From: Tiliqua scincoides
Taxonomy: Eukaryota > Chordata > Lepidosauria > Squamata > Scincidae
Direction of reading: 5' to 3'
DNA: 64,000 bases
NCBI RefSeq assembly: GCF_035046505.1
Contig: NC_089821.1
Coordinates: 172,005,531-172,069,530, forward strand
A program made the position numbers and the translations under genes. Positions 43,509 through 55,521 of the stretch are shown here, piece after piece (the stretch's first letter is position 1; each line of letters starts with the position of its first letter). The notes under the pieces were generated by a model, which saw nothing but the letters and a program-made list of their open reading frames with translations, ran no database searches and had not been told where the DNA came from.

Positions 43509-43799
43509 AGCCTAATATGGAATCTCTGTGTTGCAAAAGTATACCACCATTGTTCCAAAGTTGACAGCGTGGCGTATAAGTGCCCCTACCCATTCCTGCC
43601 CCACAATAGTCTGCTATATAGGTATTCCTCAGGAACAACTCCACTTAGTGTCAGCATGAGAAATGAATCATGTGTCTCCAGACTGCTGTCAGGAAATCAA
43701 ATTTAAAGGGAAAACAATGTGCAATGGGTGGCAGATTCTCAGCAGACCTATTTGTGATTGAAGGCAGTGCAAGAAAGACATCTGTGGAAGCTCTTAGAT

Positions 43800-44541
43800 C
43801 AGTGGTTCCCAACCTTTAAGAGCTCAGGGACCACTAAGGCAAAATTTGGAGATGGCGGGGCCACATGCAACCCCCCCCCACCCTTGCACACAAAAAATAC
43901 AATTAAATTTGTAATACATAAGAAGATGATTTAATAATTAATGTGATGGTTGTACTTGCATTAGCTTCACTAGCTGTGAAAGTCTTGGGTTTACATGGAA
44001 TACACAGAACACAAAATAATTCCCCCCCAACTCAGAGGTTTTCACACCCACCCAATTCAATCCAGTCTCTTTTCCCCCACACCAGACCACATTGCGCACA
44101 GCCCTTGCCTCTTTTAAGTGTGGAAAAACACCTCAAAAAGGGAGAGGGTAAGCACAAGGGGATTATAGACAAGTCATGCAAGGTAGTTAAATGAGCCAAC
44201 AGAAAGCACACACATCCCTCCACATTTCCTTTTGTGACACAGCCCTGGCCCTGCTCCCCCCCACTTGTGAGTCCAGAGTCCTTAGGAAAGTGTTCAACAC
44301 AACTTAGGCCGGTCGGTCCTGAAGGAGAAGCACCAGCTCAGAATGGCTGCTGCATGTCTCAGGAAGAAAAGTCCCTTTGGTGTGCACTGCAAGGTCTTTA
44401 GGGGGAAAAAAGCCTCTCTTCACTTCCTGTTCTAATTGCTGTCATGGTCTAGCTGTGGACTACTTTGGTTGGAGCTAAGAGAGTGTGAGCAAGCCTATAG
44501 GTAGGCTGCAGCCACAAAACAACAGCTGCTTACTCTGCCAT
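43800..44541 (+). mobile_element. hAT-like element, right end not found
   Basis: Begins CAGTGGTTCCCAACCTTTA after TCTTAGAT, a hAT-type end. No matching right end or duplication before the CR1 fragment at 44542. The right boundary is arbitrary, and the interior beyond about 44000 may be unrelated DNA. Confidence 0.45.
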
Positions 44542-44648
44542 TAGTCTGTGGAACTCCTTGCCCCAAGATGTGATGATGGTGTCTAGACTAGATGCCTTTA
44601 AAAGGGGATTGGAGAAATTTCTGGAGAAGGCCATCACAGCCACGGTGT
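44542..44648 (+). mobile_element. CR1 LINE fragment (C-terminal reverse transcriptase end)
   Basis: CTGTGGAACTCCTTGCC, then GATGCCTTTAAAAGGGGATT and TTTCTGGAGAAGG match the CR1 at 63071-63160, which encodes LWNSLPQD...AFKRGLDKFLEE. The 3' UTR is missing. Confidence 0.88.
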
Positions 44649-44655
44649 GACTAAC

Positions 44656-44741
44656 AGCCCATTCTAGGCACATCTACTCAGAAGTAAGTCCCATTATAGT
44701 CAATGGGGCTTACTCCAAGGTAAGCATGCATAGGATTGCAA
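44656..44741. repeat. ~80 bp quasi-palindromic repeat
   Basis: CATCTACTCAGAAGTAAGTC, CCATTATAGTCAATGGGG, CTTACTCCAAGG, GCATGCATAGGATTGC. Confidence 0.75.
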
Positions 44742-45303
44742 TCTGAGGAGATGGGGAACTGGCCAAGTGTGGGGTGGGGAGGGCTCCCCATGGACAAAGC
44801 TACTGCTGCTCTCTGAGGAGGAAAAGTCAGGGGTTACACCTGCTGTACTTGGCTATGGTGGTGCCTGTTCTGCAGCTTCTGGAATTGCTTCTTCCCAGGT
44901 GGGCACCTTGCAGTAAGACAGCAGAGATGCTGCCTGTTTCCCTCTCCAAAAGGGGTGCAAAAACCTGGTTGCCTGGATCCCTTGCTCCACCCCTGGGTGT
45001 TAGAAGAGCACATCCAGGGGGTCCAATCCTGCCAACTGGGGAGGGGGAACCAGGGCTGGGGGCTGAGCATATTGTTTCTCCCCTCTCCTGCTGCCACACT
45101 GCCTCCAGCTCCCTTCCTCTGTGTTCCCTGGCCAGCTGGAGTCTGCACTCCCAGGGAAATCACATCCAGAGAATCCCACTTCCAGGGGAAACCCCCCCCC
45201 CCAGCCAGCCATTGGGTCTTTTTATTTGTTAAAGTGAGTGAGAAATGTTGGCTAATATTTTAAAATAGCAAACACTTGTTGGAAGTACTTATTGCAATTT
45301 TAC
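44742..45303. other. Unassigned GC-richer DNA
   Basis: A frame of 152 codons at 44774-45232 is paralleled by frames of 102, 109 and 90 codons in overlapping registers and strands, and has no domain. I see no supported gene. Confidence 0.45.
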
Positions 45304-45382
45304 AGCACAATCTATTCATGTCTACTCAAAAGTAAGTCCCATTGTGTTCACTCCCTGGTAAGTGAAGTAAGGTAGGATTGCA
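45304..45382. repeat. ~80 bp quasi-palindromic repeat
   Basis: AGCACAATCTATTCATGTC, TACTCAAAAGTAAGTCCCAT, then a shortened right half with GTAGGATTGCAGGC. TTA flanks both ends. Confidence 0.7.
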
Positions 45383-45602
45383 GGCTTACACACTTTGAGA
45401 TGTGCAGGAGGGGACTGGAGACAATCATAAGAGCCAGCAGCTGATCTTGAGGAAGTGGAATTATGTGAAGAAATGAGGAGGCCAAACCACCTGCTGCTCA
45501 GGGCTCCTGCTGCCACTTGCTTCCCAGGTTGCTGTGCCTTGCTTGCTACCCTCTTCGGGTTCCTGCACATGCACAGGTAACCTCTCACAGTCAGCCAACT
45601 CA

Positions 45603-45845
45603 GAGCCCAATCCTCTGCCTGTCTATTTGGAAGCAAGCCCAGTCTAGTCAATGGGGCTTACTCCCAGGAAAGTGGGGAGAGGATTGCAGCCTTGGAGCCC
45701 AATTCTCTGCCTGTCTACTTGGAAGCAAGCCCATTATAGTCAATGGGGCTTACTCCCAGGAAAGTGTGGATAGGGTTGCAGCCTCAGAGCCCAATCTCCT
45801 GCATGTCTACTCAGGAGCAAGCCCTACTGGCTTAGATTGCAGAGA
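45603..45845. repeat. Three tandem ~80 bp palindromic repeats
   Basis: Units start AGCCCAATCCTCTGCC (45604), AGCCCAATTCTCTGCC (45698) and AGCCCAATCTCCTGC (45787); the third is partial. Unit length is about 92 bp. Each has GTCAATGGGGCTTACTCCC and a GATTGCAGCC end. Confidence 0.88.
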
Positions 45846-46700
45846 CGATTGGGCTGCTGCAGCCTTGCCAGGAGGAGAGAGGAGGATAAGGGGGCAGGCA
45901 AGTAGAGAGAGGACTGTGATGAGCAGAGGAGAATAGGAGGTGCAGGGCAGGGGTGAGCAACTGGTCCCGCTGCACAAGGGGAACCCCCTCCTCACTCCAG
46001 GCTGGGCTCCACAAGGGTCTCTGGGATCTACGCCTGACTATCTGGGGCTCCATCTCTCTCTTTCACACACACACCCAGTGTCCTATCCAACAGCCCCCCC
46101 CCACCAACACACTTCTTCCCCCTCTCTAAACACAAACAAGCACTGATGCGCTCTGCTCCCCACTCGCCTCTCTTGCCATTTAAGCCAAATAGGGCTTCAG
46201 GGGCAGCTTGTTGAGCAGGACAGGTGGAGGAAATCACGGAGGGAATGAGGGCTGGCAGGTGCATGAAAGAAGACTCCTAGGAGGTCTGTGCCTGTTGCCA
46301 GCATCTCAGCTGCGGGAGGGGGAGAGGGCCAGCTCCTAGTGCCTGTAGCGACCTGTGCTTCTTGAGCTCTGCCGGAAGTGACAAGCTAGACTACCTTCCG
46401 TCTCGGCTGCAGAGAGGGGCAACATGCAGTTTTGCCCCTCTCCATGACTGTTGCCCCTCCTCCCTTCAGAGTGCCTGGCACTGCCAGGGCTGCTGGCAGC
46501 AGCCCAATTGTTGCACACAGGCGCTGTTGCCTGCAAGTTGTTGCCCCCTCAGCCATGTTGTTGCCCCCACCCACCCTGTAGCCCAGTGCGCCTGCTACCC
46601 CTGCACCCCCCTAGCTATGCTACTGTCCACAGGTTCTCAGACTGTAATACAGGAGTGGTAGTATACATTTATATGTATTTGGGGGGATTGCCATAACATA
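45846..46700. other. Unassigned GC-richer DNA
   Basis: No recognised gene. Several overlapping frames around 46336-46700 on both strands reflect composition. Confidence 0.45.
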
Positions 46701-48905
46701 AAATTTCAGAACTCCTGTGCTAGGGGGATGGTTGGTGTGGTTATACCACTGATTATGCCACTGCCTTAGATGGGGAGCACTAGCATGCTTAGCACTAGGT
46801 CATGATTAGCAGAAAGTGAAATGCCACGTTATATGTATTGCATTTCCATTTTGTCTATCCGAACTCATCCTGGTTTGACATCCTGGCTTGCTTACAAGCT
46901 ATGGCTAGAGCATAAACCACCGTTTGCCAGGTTTGGATGCAACAACAAATTGTGGTCCGTTTTAAATTGAGGACAGAAACCGCAAATTCCCACCGCTTGC
47001 ACCCAAAGAGAACGGGGACACATCCAGATGGAGTGGGAGAGGAAGGTGATACTGCACTGTAGGGAAAAGACAGCAGAGGAGGTAGTGTACAGATACTGGA
47101 TGAGAGGAATGGCTGGCATCACTCAAAATGGCACTTGTTTTGTTATGTTTTTGCTTATGGCTTTAGTGACAAATAAATGTGGTGTTTTGTTTTTGGGGCC
47201 AAGATACATTGCGTGTGGCCCTGCAAATTATGATACAAAAGCTATACTTGGCTGTTCCCTTTTATTACAGCAATTAGACATGTTCATCTGTTGGTTCTCA
47301 AATGTACCAAATACTATTTTTTTTTAAAAAAACAAAACTGTTCAGCAGTGGACTTTTTCAACGCCCCCTCCCTCCCAGAGTAGGAGCTTCACACTGGCAC
47401 CAGAAACCATCAAAACTGTGAGACATCGTGGAGCATAACCAGCTTGGAAGAAAACATCCCTCCTCTGTTTTTGTTTCCTCTTTGTGTGAAAAGTGCTCTC
47501 ATTCATTTTGCAGATGAAAGGTAAGATGCGAGGCAGGAGCGCCTTTGAATTTCACCCTTACATTCAGAGAGAATCATTTGGCAAGTTTTGCTGCATGCGG
47601 AGGAGGAGGGGCCATCGCAGTCAACCAGGCATGGTAAACAGCATTAAATTTGGTTCTCATTAAGAAGCAGTAAATTCAATTAGAGAGCCCCGTGGAGAGA
47701 CAGCTGTAAAAGGATAAGACTAGAGCTTTGCCACAGAAACACAAAAGCCTTGATTTGATGCAGTTAGTGTTGGCTTCAAGTTGGCTTAATTGGATATTCC
47801 ATCATTGGATGCTATCAGATTGTGTTACTGAGCGTGCATTCTGTTCTCCCTCTTTTCCCCCCTTACAGTTTGGTTTCTCATTGAAAATAAGCCATTGACT
47901 GTTCTCAATATAGACCTTTAAAGAAAAAAAAAATACTTGGATTTGAAGAATATTATCAATCACCTGTTCTTCAGAGATATGCAGAGACGTGTATGAAAAA
48001 TCAGCACACACTGGCTCCATTTTCCAGCCTCGCTCGTATATTCTTCCTTTGTCACAAAACCTTTAGAATTTGATTTTGGCAATTCACAAAACCCAACTCT
48101 CAGACTTTAACAGCCTTAAATTACCTCCCCCTCCTTTTTGGGGGTTAACATAAAGCGTCTTATCCTCTGCATTCTTATAGCTGTGAGCTATTATATTAGC
48201 TGAACACAGTTTAACTACAGTTTTCACAGAGTCAATTATTAATGAATACTTCATTCTATATCCTGTCTAGCTTTGCCAAATGGCAACTGCTGTGAAGTTA
48301 ATTGCTTTGCAGTTAGGTTTTAAGGTGAAACTCGATGGCTTTTTTTCTTCTGCTGCAAAATTTACCTGCAGAATTGGTTAGGTCACTGCAGGAGAATGCC
48401 AACACATGCTTTTCATAACTAAGCAAGAGTTCATCCTTTGTTGTAAGTGTGGCTGATCAAACCTCCACAAAAATTATGGTTCTGACATGGGATGCTTCCT
48501 GTGGCTTTGTTGTGAGTAGATGCTCAAAGCTCTTCAAGTGCTGGGCATATATAGTTTCAAAGTGTTTGGATTACAAATCGTGGTGCTTGCCAACACTTTA
48601 CTGAATATAAATGCTTTCTACAAGTCAAAGCACTCAGGGTAGCTCTGGGAACATTTGCAAGTGAATAGGGGAGGCTTATTTTCATGCAGTCACCATGTGG
48701 AAGTTTTGCTTCCTCTGCGAGGATCCAAAAGTGGCAGGATGACCAAAGTAAAGGACTTCCTGTGATGGGTCAGGTCCTCCCTCCGCTCTAAAATAGTTGG
48801 CAAGTGACAAAAAACTGCCGGCCATTCAAACTGAAAATGAGAGATTCTGCATTAGATTTGATTGTGGAATTAACAGTTGTCCTCTCTTAAAAGGTATAAT
48901 ACTTA
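46701..48905. other. Long repeat-free AT-rich stretch, possible conserved non-coding DNA
   Basis: About 2.2 kb without any recognised repeat, in a window where repeats otherwise occur every few hundred bases. It contains homeodomain-like AT motifs (TTCTCATTAAGAAGC, AATTCAATTAGAG around 47655-47690) and polypyrimidine stretches. No exon with a recognisable domain is seen. Regulatory function is only a possibility. Confidence 0.35.
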
Positions 48906-48908
48906 TTA

Positions 48909-49087
48909 GGGTGCAATCCTAACCCACTTTCCAGCACTGCCATAAGGGCACTGCAGCTCTGAGGTAAGGGAACAAACATCCCTTTACTTTGAGGCGGTCT
49001 CTGTGAGTGCCACCCAACTGCAGGAGGCAGCACATGCCCCACTGGCACCACTATGCCAGTGCTGGAAAGTTGCTTAGGATTTGGGCC
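48909..49087. mobile_element. Harbinger-like MITE, 179 bp
   Basis: Ends GGGTGCAATCCTAACCCACT and (reverse complement) GGCCCAAATCCTAAGCAACT, flanks TTA (48906-48908) and TTC (49088-49090). Inverted in orientation relative to the copy at 29637. Confidence 0.78.
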
Positions 49088-49090
49088 TTC

Positions 49091-49506
49091 GTGTTTGTTT
49101 TCTTGTAAGACTATGTGCCTTTCCAGGCATTCTAAAAGTGGATACAGTGCATTCAGGTAGAAGGGGACTGGGAGCATCTTGGCCAGCTGCGTCTCTTTTG
49201 AGTCCTTGCAGCATCTCCAGAGAAGGGGGAATACTCCAGAGTAGAGCCACTTCAGTCTGGGACACTCAGCAATGATGTTATCAGTGGGCACTATGGGAGA
49301 AGAGGCCCTGGTTGGCCCCTCTAGCCAGAGAGAGTGGGGCCTTGAGAGAGTAGGAGATTTAAGGGAGAAAGAAGACAGAAGCAGGAAGGAAGAGGGGGAT
49401 ATGGAGGAATTGGAAGGGGAACCAGCCACAGGGGGTGGCTCCTACACCACTCCATGCGCATGACTAAGCCCTCTTCTGTCCCCAGATTAAGAACTTTCTT
49501 CCCATG
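49091..49506. other. Unassigned DNA
   Basis: Short frames on both strands, no recognised domain or repeat. Confidence 0.45.
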
Positions 49507-49514
49507 CTCTGGAG

Positions 49515-50036
49515 CAGGGATCTCCAAACTTTTCAGTACGAGGGCCACATTGTATATTTTGCATATTTGCGCAGACCAAAAAATTTTTTTATATAGGGTG
49601 GAGGCAAGTAACAAATGACACACTGTCTCTGCCGAATCTGATGCGGAAACCCGGTTTGTTATGATTTGTTTATGCATGTGCAAAAACCGCAATTGGTTTA
49701 CAGCGTCGAAAAGTTAACCTGCAGAAACTTGATTTGTTTTATTGGCAGGGGAATTTATTGGAATTTGTTTTATTGATTTCTTTTATTGTTTTAAAGAGCT
49801 ATAAACTCATATTGAATAATTAGGGTTTGAGGGTCTTAAAGCCCAGGTGATGGAAATGAGGGTTTTCCAGCCTGACACCACCCTGGCCACATGGAAAGGA
49901 GTGCGGCAGACAGAACTGCATGTGTTAACTGTCCAACCACATGGTTGGGAAAAAAAGTATTTTAAGTTGCTGTGGGCTGGATAAAATCCTGTGGTGGGCT
50001 GGATGTGACCCCCAGGCTGTAGTTTGGAGACCCCTG
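49515..50036. mobile_element. Non-autonomous hAT element, 522 bp
   Basis: Ends CAGGGATCTCCAAAC and GTTTGGAGACCCCTG, flanks CTCTGGAG (49507-49514) and CTCTGGTG (50037-50044), an 8 bp duplication with one difference. The body has GAGGGCCACATTG near the left and GGGCTGGATGTGACCCCC near the right, as in many hAT MITEs. Confidence 0.9.
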
Positions 50037-50044
50037 CTCTGGTG

Positions 50045-50656
50045 AACCCCTGGCTGTAGTTCCAAAACATGGGAACAGGGACTCTCTGGGTTTGGCACCT
50101 CTGTACACATGAAAACAGGAAGAGCAGGAGTGTGGCCACAGATGGCATTGGCACCAGGGGACACTGAAAGTCCACATGCCCTCGTTCTGTTTCTACCTGG
50201 GCGCTCTGTGCTTCATTCTGAATGCCTGCAGAGGGCTAATTTCTTTCATTGCTCAGCTGTATGAGGTTATCATAGCCTCCTTTTCCTCAGTACTACATTG
50301 GAAATTACTTCTCTTTACAGTCATATCAGACAAGTAGCTTTTCGTGTTGAACTACAGGGTTTATGAAGCCATCTATGAAACCTCTGTGAGGGACAGGATT
50401 TCAACTCAACTCTGCATGAGAAATGACACAAAGGTAGCTGAAAAGAAGATATAATTAACTCTGGTAGTTTATGAGTTTATAGCTCTTTAACCTGACTCAA
50501 TTTCAGGAAGTGAAGCACTTTAATTCCTTACACGCTACAAGATTCAGTAAATTATCTCTGCTTTCTTTCAGACACTGAACTCCCTGGTATGTTTTTTTTC
50601 TTTAGGTTTATTTAAAGCTTAGCTATACAGGCAGAGTCTTGAAAGAGAAGTGGTTC
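50045..50656. other. Unassigned DNA
   Basis: No recognised gene or element. Confidence 0.5.
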
Positions 50657-50664
50657 TTTTAAAC

Positions 50665-51131
50665 CAGGGTGTCCAAAGTTTTTGGCAGGAGGGCCACATC
50701 GTCTCTCTGACACTGTGTTGGGGACCGGGGGGGGGGGGAAATAATTAATTTACATTTCAAATTTGAATAAATTTACATAGGTTTACATAAGTGAATATAT
50801 TAAAGATGAACTTATATGAATGAATGAAGGTCTTGCAATCGCTCAAGGCCTATAAAAGGCCTTGCACAAAGCAAGGCTGGCCTTTCCTTTGCTGCTGCTA
50901 CTGCATCCCAGGCGTGAAACAACAAGCAGTGGCGGGAGCCCTCATCTCACTGCTCACGCGAGAGGTCAAACAGTCGCCCTCACGCTGAGAGCAGTTGCAT
51001 CGAGCTAGTGTGGGCTCCAACAAATCTCCAGAGGGCCAGAGGCTCATTGGAGACTGGGGGCTCCCTGAGGGCCGCATTGAGAGGCCTTGAGGGCCGCAAG
51101 TGGCCCCAGGGCCGGGGTTTGGACACCCCTG
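50665..51131 (+). mobile_element. Non-autonomous hAT element, 467 bp
   Basis: Ends CAGGGTGTCCAAAG and TTTGGACACCCCTG, with an exact 8 bp duplication TTTTAAAC (50657-50664, 51132-51139). Same family as the element at 2179-2622, which lies in the opposite orientation. Confidence 0.93.
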
Positions 51132-51309
51132 TTTTAAACCCACCACACATTTCCTCATTTAGTACAGCTTTCTTAGCTTTTCCTCTCAACTTGCCTTTCC
51201 CAGGCCTCATTCTCAAGAACCTGAGGAGGCAAACCTATTTTTAGGCTGTACCACTTCAAACTGCAGGTGGGAATTCTTTGGTACCAAAAACTCCCCCAGC
51301 AGCCACATT

Positions 51310-51570
51310 TAGGGCACAATTCTAAGATTGTGCTGGGCTGGCACAAGTCCCTTGCGGTGGCCCAGGAGGGTTGCAAACGTGCCATAAAGCACATTTGCAC
51401 CTCCTCAAATGTCGGCCAACCCAACACAAGGACGTGCGCTGGTCCACGGAGGCTGCATTCAGCCTCTGCACCGATGGAGGAAGATAGGTCCATGCCGGCT
51501 GAGGAGGTGGCGTTCCGGGGCAGGGATAGAGTGGATGGTGGGAGGTGGGGCCAGGACCCAGTGGCCTAAG
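51310..51570. repeat. GC-rich dispersed repeat related to 43006-43508
   Basis: GGGCACAATTCTAAG, GGGCTGGCACAAGTCC, GTGCCATAAAGCACATTTGC and GGGGCCAGGACCCAG follow the order seen at 43006. The right end is not clear. Confidence 0.5.
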
Positions 51571-52526
51571 GCTTCTCTTATCATTTTCTTGGAGAAATTG
51601 AAATAAGTTTCATTTTTCCTGGTTCTGTCTTCCAGGGGCCCTGGAAAAGCACTGAAAACCTGATGTGCAGTTGTTTGGTCTTGCAGCGTCCTTAATGCTA
51701 GTGGAGCATAGGCATCTCTGGATGATGCTGAACTGGGGAATCTGTCATTGTGGTCCTTCTCAGGTAAATGTACTTTGTTATAGTTACATCTCCTAGGCGC
51801 ATGAGGGAGTTGGAGTTGGTCTTCCTCCAACTTTTGGACATACATGCTTTTTAAAAACAATCTGTCTATAAATCTAACTCAAAATTGTTAGTAACACTCA
51901 GCCTCATATCACATTTCAGGTAAGAAGGGCCATGTGGAGGCTGAGAAAAACAGCTTTGTGCAGCAGCTGTGACAACATTTTGTGGGTGTAAACTGTAAGA
52001 GCGGCTTGATCACTGCTATGACTTAGATATTTTCCAGGTGGCCACACAAGAGGGCATGAAGGCTTTCTATGTTTTTGTAGCAATATACATAGAAAACCGG
52101 TCAATAGATGAACACCTGGCTTCCTTGTTCCTGTGGTGCCATGTGGATAAATAACTTAGGTAAGAATTTAAGCCAATTTAGTTTCATTGTCAGTCGTGGA
52201 GTTGGCTTGGTTGGCTTTTGGGTGACAGCTATACATTCCAAGATCAAATCACAAACAAATTTGCAGAAGGGAACATTTTTGTGGAATAATATATTCATTG
52301 TGAATTATTTTGCTCAGCTCCATCTGTCATAGTGAGATGTTTTATCCAGATTTGTGACACTGTATTATTTCTAGGAAAAATGAGACAGCACCATTTATTT
52401 TAAGGAAGTTTATATTATTTCATAGTGGTTGTTGAATGTTCACCGGGCAGAGATTGCAGAAGTTATAAATGAGAGAATGCTATTCAAGTGTTTCATTTAG
52501 GGCAACTTGTTAGAACATGAGAATTA
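51571..52526. other. Unassigned DNA
   Basis: No gene or element recognised in about 950 bp. Confidence 0.5.
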
Positions 52527-52617
52527 AAGCCCAATCTGAAGCATGTCTACTCAGAAGTAAGTCCCACTATGGGCAATAGAATTTACTCCCAAGTAAGTGT
52601 GGATAGTATTGTAGCCT
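52527..52617. repeat. ~80 bp quasi-palindromic repeat
   Basis: AAGCCCAATCTGAAGC, ATGTCTACTCAGAAGTAAG, CAATAGAATTTACTCCCAAG, GTGGATAGTATTG. It directly precedes the TIR element at 52621. Confidence 0.72.
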
Positions 52618-52620
52618 GAG

Positions 52621-53163
52621 AGCCCAATCCTGAGCTTGGCACATTTGCGGGCCCTACCACTGAGCAAGCGCGGGTAGTAGTCCAGTGCTGGCTGGTGCCA
52701 GGCTACCACCGGGCAGGTGTCCGACTTCTGCCACTCAGCAGTCCCGCTGACCACCAAGCAGTGGAGAGGTAAGTGGGGGCATGGGGGAAGGCGGGGAGGA
52801 GGCGTTCTGGGGAGGCGGGAGGCGGGCGGAGGGCAGGGAGGAGGTGTTACAGGGAGGCAGTAGGTGGGGAGTGGGCAGGAAGGAGACATTCCGGGAGAGG
52901 GAGCGGGGAGGGAGGGAGATGGGACCGGTGCAGTGATGCTCCACCGAATCCAAAGCCTCCGCATCGGGCTCACGGCTTGACCTTTTGGTTGGCGGTGAAT
53001 CGGGTAGCCCCATTGCGGGGCTATTCCATTTACCCAGGGGAAGGGGACAAAAGTCCCCTTCTCCTGAGGAGCTGCTGGCAGCTGCCCAAAGCATGCAGGA
53101 TGTGGTGGCAGCCATTTTTGGTGCCACCACAGCCCTGCGCCCTGGGCAACTCAGGATTGGGCT
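52621..53163. mobile_element. GC-rich TIR element with AGCCCAATCCTGAG ends
   Basis: Left AGCCCAATCCTGAG and right CTCAGGATTGGGCT are perfect 14 bp inverted repeats 543 bp apart. The interior is GC-rich with short GGGGAGGCGGGAGG and GGGAGGCAGTAGG repeats. Frames of ~140 codons on both strands are compositional. No flanking duplication is obvious. The end motif links it to the MITE and palindromic families. Confidence 0.65.
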
Positions 53164-53562
53164 GCCCACCATTGAAACCTATATCTTCTTGACAGAAGAG
53201 TTAGAAGAGCAAAAGTAAAATCTTAGTTTCATCCATTGTGTAAACACAATCCTTCAAAATACTTATCCTTCCTGACCCGAGTGCCAATAAACTCCGAGGA
53301 GATGTTTTCTCCTCTGCCCCTATTCCAGCCTTTTGGCATATCTGAAAGGCTTATTTTTCAAACAACTTGCTGTATTGACCAATAACTGTAATAGTAAGTC
53401 ATGTTGTTCACAGCTTCCCGAACAGTCAAAATACAAACTAACAGAGGAATTAGCAATGTCCACTTTTCCTCCATTTTAAGGTGGCCATGGACTTTACCTT
53501 TATATTTTCCTTGTTCCTTCTGGTGTTGGTGTTATCTATACCCCCCTTTTCTGTTTCACTCT

Positions 53563-53750
53563 GTAGGAAGCTGTCTTGTGGTAAGTCAGACCATTGGTCC
53601 TTCTAGTTCAGTGGCATGGTGTTGACATGACTGGCAGTGCTTCTCCAGAGTGTCAGATAGAAGATATTTTTCTGCCCTACGTGGTTTCAACTCAGCATCT
53701 TTGCCATGCAAAGCATCTGCTCTCCCAAGGACCTACAGCCCCTTTCATTT
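53563..53750 (-). mobile_element. tRNA-derived SINE, minus strand
   Basis: The reverse complement of GTAGGAAGCTGTCTTGTGG and CAGACCATTGGTCCTTCTAG matches the tail of the SINE at 17162, and the TGCCATGCAAAGCATCTGC region matches its A-box end. Interior diverged. Confidence 0.75.
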
Positions 53751-53935
53751 GTCTGGGTGTGGGCTTTAACTTCTCATAACAAATCGTAATACTTGTGAGG
53801 GACATCGAGTTGGACAAGAACTGTGGCCTCCAAGACTGGGGAGACTGTTTCTGCATTATGGGGCTAGTAGCCCCTTACCCTATACAGCTGAGGATTACTA
53901 CATGGTGGTGCATGGGAAGGACATTCAGGGTGACC

Positions 53936-54736
53936 AGATGTTTTCTTTATCCAGGACATGTCTACTTTTTTAGCCTCGTAGAGAACTTAAATGTCCTCCT
54001 TTTCCCTACAGGCTGTGCATAGTCTTCTTGTGTAATTAATAAATTATTTGTAATAAATGATATGTAATATAGTTTTAAATTTAGTAAGTAATATAGTGTT
54101 AAAATTAACCACATGAAATCAATACACAGGTATAACCTAATTATCCACAGATTTTTCACCTGCGGTTTTATCTCAGTGCGATGAGAAGGGTCCTTTACAT
54201 TAAAGGAAAAACGTTTAACAATAGCCTCGTTAATGCGAGAGAGGGCAGCCAGCTGACAATCCATCAATCATTCTCTCTCCAGGCACTTAGAATAGCTTCA
54301 CTCCAAGGCAAGCGGCCCCTCCCTTCCCTCTGAGCATGTGAAAGAAAGAAAATCACTTTGCATTCTGTCCCAGCACTGTGCTCTGGGTGAAGTGAGGGGT
54401 CACTGGCTCAGAGTGAAGCCTCTCTAAGTGCCTGGAGACAGTGCATGGATTGTCTGCCTAATGACTCTCTTACATCACAAAAGTCAGCAAGGCTGTTTTT
54501 AAATCGCTTAGCAAAGGGACATTGTTTTTTAAATGGATTTGTTTTAATGCGATTTTTGCCATCCACCTGAGTTCTGGGAACGGAACCCTCAAGAATAATG
54601 AGATTCATCCTGTACAAGTTTTTAGCTTTTATTTTGTCATGCCCCACATTTTTCTTTGATATCCTACATTTTGATATCCTGCAAGGCATCAGGGGTGCCT
54701 TGTCCTCTTTTGCAGTTATGACATCTAGTCCCCCTG
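53936..54736. mobile_element. hAT-like element with a nested Tigger-like insertion
   Basis: Begins CAGGGTGACCAGATG and ends ATGACATCTAGTCCCCCTG, decayed inverted repeats. Flanks AGGACATT (53928-53935) and AGGATATT (54737-54744) form an 8 bp duplication with one difference. CAGGACATGTC and the ATATCCTACATTTTG arms support the reading. Confidence 0.75.
54125..54612. mobile_element. Tigger-like foldback MITE
   Basis: Ends ACAGGTATAACCTAATTATC and (reverse complement) ACAGGATGAATCTCATTATT are imperfect inverted repeats bounded by TA on each side (54123-54124, 54613-54614). An inner inverted pair (CAGGCACTTAGAATAGC near 54280; CTCTAAGTGCCTGGAG near 54421) makes a large foldback. Superfamily assignment is tentative. 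Confidence 0.6.
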
Positions 54737-54744
54737 AGGATATT

Positions 54745-55487
54745 GGACAAATAAAATGTATATTTATGTATCTATTTGGTGCATGTTCGTTACATTTGTG
54801 GAAGAGAGAACAGGGTCTCGTAATCATATGTCACTTAAAGAGAGAATATACTGGAAAAACATTATGCCATGAGCTAGGTCAAACAGGATGTATTATTTGA
54901 TCACACACTTGAGCACCTGAATGAAAAAAGAAAACTATCACCCTTTTCAAGAGCACAGCACTAAATGGCTCGTCACAGCCATCATTGCCTTAAAAAAACG
55001 TTTTCCCTTCATTTTTATGGAAAACCTTGGAACAACAGGAGGCAAGGCAGGACTGCTGAGCAAAATTGTAGCAGTAAATCTATCGAAGTTACCCAAGTTA
55101 TTTTGAAGCTAATTATGACTGTGTGCAAAGCAAATGAAGTGAGAAGAACTGAATTAATGAAGACCAGCTACCTCCCACAAGCTAATGAGGCATGCTTTAT
55201 ACCAATAGCTCTTCAAATTGAAAAATTAAACTACTTGGTAGAGGAAAAAAAGGAGTGCTAAGAAGTTTTGTTAAGACCAGCAAAGAAGGCAGACAAATCT
55301 TACAGTAGGATTTATGCTTCTAAATTGTTTAAAGTGTCAGCACCGCAGACATTGATGTGATGCCATTTTTCTCTCAAAATCAGGCTGCTTTTCATTGCTT
55401 TCTCCCCCATCTTTTTTCTTATAAATTGTTCTCTGTGCCATCAGACCAAATAAAACAACAGGTCACTGTTACAATTTGACCATCTGT

Positions 55488-55521
<34 letters not shown>

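Noticed and set aside
44774-45232. 152-codon frame
   Set aside because: Proline- and leucine-rich composition, other frames of ~100 codons overlap it, and I see no domain or splice evidence.
48887-49429. 180-codon minus frame
   Set aside because: It runs through a MITE and adjoining unassigned DNA, with serine- and leucine-rich low-complexity ends and no domain.
52735-53192. 139- and 145-codon frames on opposite strands
   Set aside because: They lie within an element with perfect 14 bp inverted ends and consist of low-complexity GC-rich sequence.
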